NCBI GenBank assembly: GCA_964034945.1
Contig: OZ035960.1
Location: forward strand, 29,003,487 to 29,067,486
Direction: 5' to 3'
Source: Chrysopilus asiliformis
Taxonomy: Eukaryota > Arthropoda > Insecta > Diptera > Rhagionidae
Length of the DNA: 64,000 nt
Part shown: in pieces, positions 56,469 through 64,000 of the stretch
Numbering within the stretch: position 1 is the stretch's first letter
Layout: every line of letters begins with the position of its first letter
Made by a program: the position numbers and the translations under genes
The notes under the pieces: model-generated
What the model was told of the DNA's origin: nothing
Databases searched by the model: none
Seen by the model: the letters and a program-made list of their open reading frames with translations, nothing else

Positions 56469-58006
56469 AAAACATAAGAAAGTTTACAATTGCCAGGGGC
56501 TAATCGAGAAAAACAGACAAAATGTTTTAAAAAAAACAATCCATTTGGATGGGAGAGGGGGACAAAAGTGGTTCGATTACATTTTGATGACGGTTATGTT
56601 TTTTTCAACTCACCGTTTTCGAGAAAATCGCAAAAAACTGTTGCATTTGTATGAGAGAAGGGGAACGAATGGTGCAGTTTTCTTCGTTCAAGAACTTAGC
56701 CTAGCCATTTACGCAAAACGGAACAATACAAATTTTCAAGTCTCTAGCTCAATCCTTCCGAAAGTTAGGGTGTTCACGAACAGTGTTTCGAAAGATAATT
56801 CTACTTGATTTTTGCACATTCTTCTGTCAGTCTGTTTGTCTGTCTGTTTGTCTGTCTGTTTGTCTGTCTGTTTGTCTGTCTGTTTGTCTGTCTGTTTGTC
56901 TGTCTGTTTGTCTGTCTGTTTGTCTGTCTGTTTGTCTGTCTGTTTGTCTGTCTGTTTGTCTGTCTGTTTGTCTGTCTGTTTGTCTGTCTGTTTGTCTGTC
57001 TGTTTGTCTGTCTGTTTGTCTGTCTGTTTGTCTGTCTGTTTGTCTGTCTGTTTGTCTGTCTGTTTGTCTGTCTGTTTGTCTGTCTGTTTGTCTGTCTGTT
57101 TGTCTGTCTGTTTGTCTGTCTGTTTGTCTGTCTATCTGTCCGTCTGTCTTTCTGTCTGTTTGTCTGTCTGTTTGTCTGTCTGTTTGTCTGTCTGTTTGTC
57201 TGTCTGTTTGTCTGTCTGTTTGTCTGTCTGTTTGTCTGTCTGTTTGTCTGTCTGTTTGTCTGTCTGTTTGTCTGTCTGTTTGTCTGTCTGTTTGTCTGTC
57301 TGTTTGTCTGTCTGTTTGTCTGTCTGTTTGTCTGTCTGTTTGTCTGTCTGTTTGTCTGTCTGTTTGTCTGTCTGTTTGTCTGTCTGTTTGTCTGTCTGTT
57401 TGTCTGTCTGTTTGTCTGTCTGTTTGTCTGTCTGTTTGTCTGTCTGTTTGTCTGTCTGTTTGTCTGTCTGTTTGTCTGTCTGTTTGTCTGTCTGTTTGTC
57501 TGTCTGTTTGTCTGTCTGTTTGTCTGTCTGTTTGTCTGTCTGTTTGTCTGTCTGTTTGTCTGTCTGTTTGTCTGTCTGTTTGTCTGTCTGTTTGTCTGTC
57601 TGTCTGTTTGTCTGTCTGTTTGTCTGTCTGTTTGTCTGTATGTCGGTCCATTCGTGGACACGATAAATTGAAAACGAATTGGACTAGAGACTTCAAATTT
57701 GGTTTTTTTTCGTGAAATGGGAGATCTAGTTCGTTAACGGACAAAAATTTACCACTTCGCACCCCTGCCCCTCCCACATACAAACGGAACCGTTTTTGTG
57801 ATTTTCTCGAAAACGGAAAAAGTTATAAAGACAACATCATTCATAATGCAATTCTCATAAGTTGTTCATATATGAACATGCAGTCATGGAGGAGCTTTAA
57901 AAAATTTCAGTCGGAATGTTATAATGAAAATTAATCTATTTAAAAATTTACAGTCACGCCATATAGGCTTTTTCACAATTGCCTGGCAATCGTAGTTTTC
58001 ATTATG
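56469..58006. repeat. Two (GTCY)n repeats head to head around a giant microsatellite
   Basis: The left arm (56469-56822, forward) begins AAACATAAGAAAGTTTACAA and passes AAGTCTCTAGCTCAATCC. The right arm (57651-58006, reverse) has the inverted equivalents GAGACTTCAAATTTGG and ..CTGGCAATCGTAGTTTTCAT. The array of TGTCTGTCTGTT units lies exactly between, where each copy's own microsatellite belongs. Confidence 0.7.
56823..57650. repeat. 12-bp microsatellite array (TGTTTGTCTGTC)n
   Basis: About 825 bp, roughly 68 units of 12 bp. It is perfectly regular except for a cluster of five or six substitutions at 57132-57152 and one 4-bp phase shift near 57601. Because 12 is divisible by 3 and the unit has no stop, several frames stay open on both strands. 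These are not genes. Confidence 0.95.
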
Positions 58007-59368
58007 TTTTTGAGCAGGCGGGTGTTTTTTTTTTAAATTTTTTATATGATAAAAAAAATTTAAAGATCAGTTTTAACCTTTCTTCTTTGAAGGCGAATTT
58101 GCCAAATTACTTTCGGAAGAATTTTAAAACATTACAAAATATACTACAGAATTAAACAGTAAGAAATTAGAGAAAAGAATTTTGTGAAAGGTGCCCCTCA
58201 ATTTACCATCGAAGTTAAGTAAGAAATGTGTTATTTTTTGGGGTTAAAAATTTGGAAATCTTCTAGAATTATGTTATACAACTGTTGGTTAGTGCTTCCT
58301 CATTTCGGTTTTCATGTCACGTACAAGAGTGTTAAAAGGAGTCAATAACCGAATTTTAAAATTGGGCTGACAAGAAGAAGATGCGACTTAAGAAAACGTT
58401 AACGTCAACCGACCGAAAGTATATCCAAATGCGGTTGTATCTTGGCTAAAATTGATATTGTTATATAGGGTTCTGTTTTTTGATTCTGGTGCTTGTTTGC
58501 TTGTTTGTTGCATGATGCCTTTTCCTTTTACCCTTTTTTGATAGCCGAATGCCAGTTGCTTAATTTACTCTGTTCTTGTTAAGTAGGTTTTTGTCTCTTT
58601 GTCAGCTGAATTTTTAATTTTTTTCTTTTTATTTATTTACTAAAAATTTCGGTCATTCGCATAGAAAGTCCATGCAATGATTCATTGTTGAACGTCAACG
58701 ATGCAACGGTCGATTCCTGTTTGATCTCCTCGGATGCAGCGCCAATTGACGAATTTTATGTGTTTTCTGGCAGTAAATAAGTTATTCGTATTGTTTCTTT
58801 ATTCTTGATGTCGACTTTTCCAGTTGGTAGGAATTTTTTATAATTTTACATGTTGTTCCTTGATGATCGGAAACTGCTTGATTTTTATCGACAATTAACA
58901 AATTTAAATTCGTTTTTACGCTTTCTGATATGTTCTTAAGTTTTCATTGGGTATTATTTTTGTTGAAAGAAAGGTGCATAAGTATTACTTAATGTAAAGA
59001 ATACACGATTTAGAAAAAATCCTTTACGTAAATACAGAGAGAGAGGTGGAGATCAGTTTTTTCCCCAATTTCGCAACTTTGGATTTTGCAGTGAACACGA
59101 AATTACCAATAATTTACCTTCGAAATCTCGCGTTACACTAAAACCTGACAGTTGCAGACACCTGAGCCTGTTCTGTTAATGGCTTTGTTTTGAATGAAAC
59201 TAAAATTTTGGAGCTCTAATAAATAAAATTCAAATTGTCCGTTCAAATCCCAGGTATTAAAAGGCTGAAATTTCCAAAAAAATCGCACAAATTTGAATTT
59301 TTTAATATTTTTTTAAATTATAAATTATTATAATGGAAAAGTTATGAAAAATCATAGTCTAAACAACT
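58007..59368. other. AT-rich stretch; one coding-like segment
   Basis: No identified gene. One segment (58667-58772) is richer in GC and open, reading SLLNVNDATVDSCLISSDAA, then PIDEFYVFSG. It lies between an AG (CGCATAG) and a donor-like GGCA|GTAAAT. It may be an isolated exon or a relic; no family recognised. Confidence 0.3.
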
Positions 59369-59623
59369 CTGTGGTCACAAGGAAAAACCGCTTAAGTCGA
59401 GTTATGTGGTTTTAAAGGTTGGTGCATATTTGAATTCTCCTTATCCAGTTCTATATTCTGTCAAAATTTGGTTTTCATGCTGTACCCCTATGAGGAATGG
59501 CAGAGCAAAAACCATATAACCTAAGTCAGTTTTGCTTGCAAAAACAAAAATAATCAAAACTTTAAACCCAAATTACTCAAAACACGCTTTTTCGACTTAT
59601 GCGGTTTTTCCTTGTGACCACAG
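59369..59623. mobile_element. 255-bp MITE with CTGTGGTCACAAGG ends
   Basis: Inverted ends CTGTGGTCACAAGGAAAAAC and partner, pairing for about 25 bp with later similarity. AACT lies directly outside both ends (possible 4-bp duplication). Non-coding. Confidence 0.65.
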
Positions 59624-59872
59624 AACTCTTGTTCATGTTAAATTTTCAAAGGGCGATCGTCTGTAAATTTCGCTACGTAATCTCTATATATAAATTCGTT
59701 TAACCTGATTGACCGACTGACGGACTGACTCTCTCATCAACGCCCAGCCCAAACCCCTGAAGTTAGAGACTTGAAACTTTCACAGTATGTCCCAACCATC
59801 GCGTAGGCGCTCACGAGGGCGGGGCTTTCCGAAATTTTACCCTCAAGGGGGTGAACCGGTAAAGGTGGGTAA

Positions 59873-59893
59873 GGGGGGGGGGGGGGGGGGGGG
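59873..59893 (+). repeat. G run of 21
   Basis: A run of 21 G in a wider G-rich purine stretch (59847-59920). It could form G-quadruplex structure or be an assembly or sequencing artefact in length. The flanking sequence (TCTCTATATATAAATTCG at 59681, then CGACTGACGGACTGACTC) is a dispersed repeat. Confidence 0.7.
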
Positions 59894-60032
59894 TAAAGGG
59901 AGGTAAAGGGGGTTTGGGTGTTTTTAATCCGTGATTTTCGCTATTAATCCTGCTCAATAGGAGGCTGAAAAGTTTCACTCGAGGGGTTTCGGGCACGGTG
60001 TGTCAACTTAGAACAAAAAGTAAATTTCATTT

Positions 60033-60860
60033 TTAGTTCCGATTTCAAACACGGTGCGCTGTTGTTGCATGCGTTTTTCGTTTTTCAAACATGATGGCGC
60101 GCGTGTGGCATGTTTTCTCCGACTTGACCATGATTTGAGGTTAGTTTTTTTTTTCTTCATTTTGGGGCACATATTAATTCCGGTAATTTTTCAAGTATCC
60201 TTAAAACACCGGTATTTTAGGAAGAATCAGAGAACGATTCGTTTGAGTGGGTAGAATTGAAGCAGTTGTACCTTGAAACCTGTTGTGAGCCATCAGTTTC
60301 GCCCCTGAGACTTCGCTGTCGGTTTTGCCCAAAGTTGTGACATTCTGTGCGGTTGGGGCGCATCACTGCTTAAGAATTTTCCACAGTGACTTACTGCTGA
60401 AAGGTATCTCCATTTATTTGCAATTTTTGAGAAAATTTCATGGTGTATTTCTAGGTCACACAAACTACATTAACGATGTTTCTTGGGAGCCCGAGGGAGA
60501 ATATTTAGCTTTAGTCAGTGAGGACCACACCTGCATACTTTTGCAGTCAGAGACGTGATTATTTAGGATCTGAGGAAGTCGAGGTAATGATCTCGGGATA
60601 GTCTTACTTTGCTACAATAAATTCTAATTCCTCTTCCAGTCGTTCGAGACACTCGAGCATTCCATGAAGACGGAGGCAAAGTTGCCTCAAAATCAAGCCC
60701 CACTTAAGCTTTATGGTGGGCTTTGCTGGCACTATCGCCTTCCCTATATCGTAGCTGCGTTTGATTGTAAACTGCTTTTGGGACGGCTCTGGAGCTCTAG
60801 CGCTTGGCTCGACACATTTGGCTTGTCCCTCGTCTTCACTGCCACTGCAGTAATGTGATA
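60033..60860 (+). pseudogene. Nup37: Nup37-like pseudogene (intron-containing)
   Basis: Fragments of the nucleoporin Nup37, a WD40 protein of the Y-complex, appear in the right order. VPISNTVRC with HDGARVACFLRLDHDLR lies at 60033-60140. ENDSFEWVEL lies near 60220. LPKVVTFCAVGAHHCLRIFH lies at 60325-60410. GHTNYINDVSWEPEGEYLAL and SEDHTC lie at 60454-60540. IVAAFDCKLLLGRLW lies near 60750. The pieces sit between plausible GT and AG borders, so this is not a processed copy. Several frame changes and an early stop (LLQSET, stop) interrupt it. It is either a decayed duplicate or, less likely, a gene read with assembly errors. The family call rests on motif order seen by eye. Confidence 0.6.
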
Positions 60861-61050
60861 TTTATTTAAAAATAACAAAACAAAATGTGATATCTATTTA
60901 AAGATATATTGAAATTTAAAATAAAAAAACATTTAAAAGATATTGGTTTTGTTTTTTCAAATTTTTATTGGATTTTCTAGCGAGAAAAATGTATCAAGGG
61001 CACAAACCAAGTTTAGCACAGGCGAGAACTACCCAATACTCAAACCAAAA

Positions 61051-61078
61051 TAGTTCCGATTTCAAACACGGTGCGCTG
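61051..61078 (+). pseudogene. Second copy of the first Nup37-like exon (28 bp)
   Basis: TAGTTCCGATTTCAAACACG and the next 8 bases repeat 60034-60061 exactly, then diverge. It lies 150 bp before the satellite and suggests that the pseudogene block was duplicated in tandem and eroded. Confidence 0.55.
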
Positions 61079-61197
61079 CAGTCAATAAGCCAAAGTTGGG
61101 CGTCTATTATAATATATATTGTCTATGGTTTCGGGGTCGCTGATCACGAATCCGGTGTTAGATTTTCGAAATTAGAAACTTAGATTTTCGAAATTAG

Positions 61198-64000
61198 TAC
61201 CGAACCGTACCGTACCGTGGTACCTTGATACTTTGGAACCTTGGTACCGTACCTGGGTACCGAACCTGGGTACCGAACCTGGGTACCGAACATGGGTACC
61301 TGGGTACCGAGCCTGGGTACCGAACCTGGGTACCGTACCTGGGTACCGTACCTGGGTACCGAACCTGGGTACCGAACCTGGGTACCGAACCTGGGTACCG
61401 AACCTGGGTACCGTACCTGGGTACCGAACCTGGGTACCGAACCTGGGTACCGAACATGGGTACCGAACCTGGGTACCGAACCTGGGTACCGAACCTGGGT
61501 ACCGAACCTGGGTACCGAACCTGGGTACCGAACCTGGGTACCGTACCTGGGTACCGAACCTGGGTACCGAACCTGGGTACCGAACCTGGGTACCGAACAT
61601 GGGTACCTGGGTACCGAGCCTGGGTACCGAACCTGGGTACCGTACCTGGGTACCGTACCTGGGTACCGAACCTGGGTACCGAACCTGGGTACCGAACCTG
61701 GGTACCGAACCTGGGTACCGTACCTGGGTACCGAACCTGGGTACCGAACCTGGGTACCGAACATGGGTACCGAACCTGGGTACCGAACCTGGGTACCGAA
61801 CCTGGGTACCGAACCTGGGTACCGAACCTGGGTACCGAACCTGGGTACCGTACCTGGGTACCGAACCTGGGTACCGAACCTGGGTACCGAACCTGGGTAC
61901 CGAGCCTGGGTACCGAACCTGGGTACCGAACCTGGGTACCGAACCTGGGTACCGAGCCTGGGTACCGAACCTGGGTACCGAACCTGGGTACCGTACCTGG
62001 GTACCTGGGTACCGAACCTGGGTACCTGGGTACCGTACCTGGGTACCGAACCTGGGTACCGAACCTGGGTACCGTACCTGGGTACCGTACCTGGGTACCG
62101 TACCTGGGTACCGTACCTGGGTACCGTACCTGGGTACCGAACCTGGGTACCGAACCTGGGTACCTGGGTACCGTACCTGGGTACCTGGGTACCGTACCTG
62201 GGTACCGAACCTGGGTACCGAACCTGGGTACCGTAACTGGGTACCGAACCTGGGTACCTGGGTACCGTACCTGGGTACCTGGGTACCGTACCTGGGTACC
62301 GTACCTGGGTACCTGGGTACCGTACCTGGGTACCGAACCTGGGTACCGTACCTGGGTACCGAACCTGGGTACCGAACCTGGGTACCGAACATGGGTACCG
62401 AACCTGGGTACCGAACCTGGGTACCTGGGTACCGAACCTGGGTACCTGGGTACCGTACCTGGGTACCGTAATTGGGTACCGAACCTGGGTACCGAACCTG
62501 GGTACCGAACCTGGGTACCGAACCTGGGTACCGTACCTGGGTACCGAACCTGGGTACCGAACCTGGGTACCTGGGTACCGTACCTGGGTACCTGGGTACC
62601 GTACCTGGGTACCGAACCTGGGTACCGAACCTGGGTACCGTAACTGGGTACCGAACTTGGGTACCTGGGTACCGTACCTGGGTACCGAACCTGGATACCG
62701 AACCTGGGTACCGAACCTGGGTACCGAACCTGGGTACCGAACCTGGGTACCGAACCTGGGTACCGTACCTGGGTACCGTACCTGGGTACCGTACCTGGGT
62801 ACCGAACCTGGGTACCGTACCTGGGTACCGAACCTGGGTACCGAACCTAGGTACCGAACCTGGGTACCGAACCTGGGTACCGTACCTGGGTACCGTACCT
62901 GGGTACCGAACCTGGGTACCGAACCTGGGTACCGAACCTGGGTACCGAACCTGGGTACCGAACCTGGGTACCGAACCTGGGTACCGTACCTGGGTACCGA
63001 ACCTGGGTACCGAACCTGGGTACCGTACCTGGGTACCGAACCTGGGTACCGAACCTGGGTACCGAACCTGGGTACCGTACCTGGGTACCGAACCTGGGTA
63101 CCTGGGTACCGAGCCTGGGTACCGAACCTGGGTACCGAACATGGGTACCGAACCTGGGTATCGAACCTGGGTACCGAACATGGGTACCGAACCTGGGTAC
63201 CGAACATGGGTACCGAACCTGGGTACCGAACCTGGGTACCGAACCTGGGTACCGTACCTGGGTACCGAACCTGGGTACCGAACCTGGGTACCGTACCTGG
63301 GTACCGAACCTGGGTACCGAACCTGGGTACCGAACATGGGTACTGAACCTGGGTACCGAACCTGGGTACCGAACATGGGTACCGAACCTGGGTACCGAAC
63401 CTGGGTACCGTACCTGGGTACCGTACCTGGGTACCGAACCTGGGTACCGTACCTGGGTACCGAACCTGGGTACCGAACCTGGGTACCGAACCTGGGTACC
63501 GAACATGGGTACCGAACCTGGGTACCGAACATGGGTACCGAACCTGGGTACCGAACCTGGGTACCGAACCTGGGTACCGTACCTGGGTACCGAACCTGGG
63601 TACCGAACCTGGGTACCGTACCTGGGTACCGAACCTGGGTACCGAACCTGGGTACCGAACATGGGTACTGAACCTGGGTACCGAACCTGGGTACCGAACC
63701 TGGGTACCGAACCTGGGTACCGAACATGGGTACCGAACCTGGGTACCGTACCTGGGTACCGAACCTGGGTACCGTACCTGGGTACCGTACCTGGGTACCG
63801 AACCTGGGTACCGAACCTGGGTACCGAACCTGGGTACCGAACCTGGGTACCGTACCTGGGTACCGAACCTGGGTACCGAACCTGGGTACCTGGGTACCGA
63901 ACCTGGGTACCTGGGTACCGAACCCGGGTACCGAACCTGGGTACCGAACCTGGGTACCGTACCTGGGTACCGAACCTGGGTACCGTACCTGGGTACCGAA
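61198..64000. repeat. 13-bp KpnI-type satellite array, continuing past the window
   Basis: About 2.75 kb of the unit CCTGGGTACCGAA, with variants CCTGGGTACCGTA, CATGGGTACCGAA and a shortened 8-bp unit CCTGGGTA. The unit contains GGTACC. The first 50 bp are degenerate. Because 13 is not a multiple of 3, three units make a 13-residue period (GTQVRYPGSVPRF on the minus strand). No stop occurs, so frames of up to 851 codons are open on both strands. I regard them as non-coding. Confidence 0.95.

Noticed and set aside
56783..57783. Open frames of 284-318 codons on both strands
   Set aside because: Translations of the 12-bp microsatellite in several frames (CLSV, CLFV, RQTD, RQTN repeats); not genes.
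59240..59260. tRNA B-box-like word GTTCAAATCCC
   Set aside because: No matching A box or cloverleaf could be formed around it.
59681..59960. Possible Helitron 5' end (TCTCTATATATAAATTCG)
   Set aside because: The start word is suggestive, but no CTRR end with hairpin or Rep/helicase sequence could be tied to it.
61172..63727. 851- and 675-codon frames (GTQVRYPGSVPRF repeats)
   Set aside because: The 13-bp satellite lacks stops in all frames; no signal, splice or codon evidence for coding.
56469..64000. CRISPR-like regular arrays
   Set aside because: Repeats are contiguous without unique spacers, and the window is eukaryotic; they are micro- and minisatellites.

Overview
The window is nuclear DNA of an insect, most likely a dipteran. 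The genes carry short introns with GT..AG borders, and the intergenic DNA is very AT-rich. Three genes encode ZAD plus C2H2 zinc-finger proteins, an arthropod-expanded class. The dominant short repeats carry a (GTCY)n microsatellite, as the mini-me/INE-1 (Helentron-associated) elements of flies do. I cannot name the species.

From left to right: 0-6.6 kb holds repeats and MITEs. A type II membrane protein with a SEA-like domain and a long Thr/Ser-rich ectodomain lies at 6.67-10.13 kb (+). Three ZAD-C2H2 paralogues all lie on the minus strand: A (12.44-14.99 kb), B (21.51-22.94 kb) and C (31.01-32.43 kb). B and C lie in a segmental duplication, and a mariner-like element entered B's copy later. 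Between B and C are a deleted mariner, a piggyBac relic and a small secreted NIM/EGF-type gene (30.16-30.64 kb, +) that ends inside AT-rich repeats. MPV17L2 (33.43-36.65 kb, +) carries a Tigger remnant in its third intron. EDEM3 (45.73-37.16 kb, -) has eight exons; its fifth intron carries an intact DD34D mariner inside another repeat. ClpP (47.10-48.35 kb, +) follows, head to head with EDEM3. The last 15 kb is repeat-rich: a four-level nest of transposons (49.6-53.65 kb), an approximately 825-bp 12-bp microsatellite between two inverted repeats, a broken Nup37-like copy (60.03-60.86 kb), and a 13-bp KpnI-type satellite that runs off the right end.

The conserved genes are unrelated housekeeping functions: ER glycoprotein quality control (EDEM3), mitochondrial proteolysis (ClpP) and a mitochondrial inner-membrane family protein (MPV17L2). 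The most unusual gene feature is in the ZAD cluster. Paralogue A has a fourth coding exon joined in phase 2. B and C end in a stop codon that overlaps a donor-like sequence at the same point, but no fourth exon is recognisable next to them.
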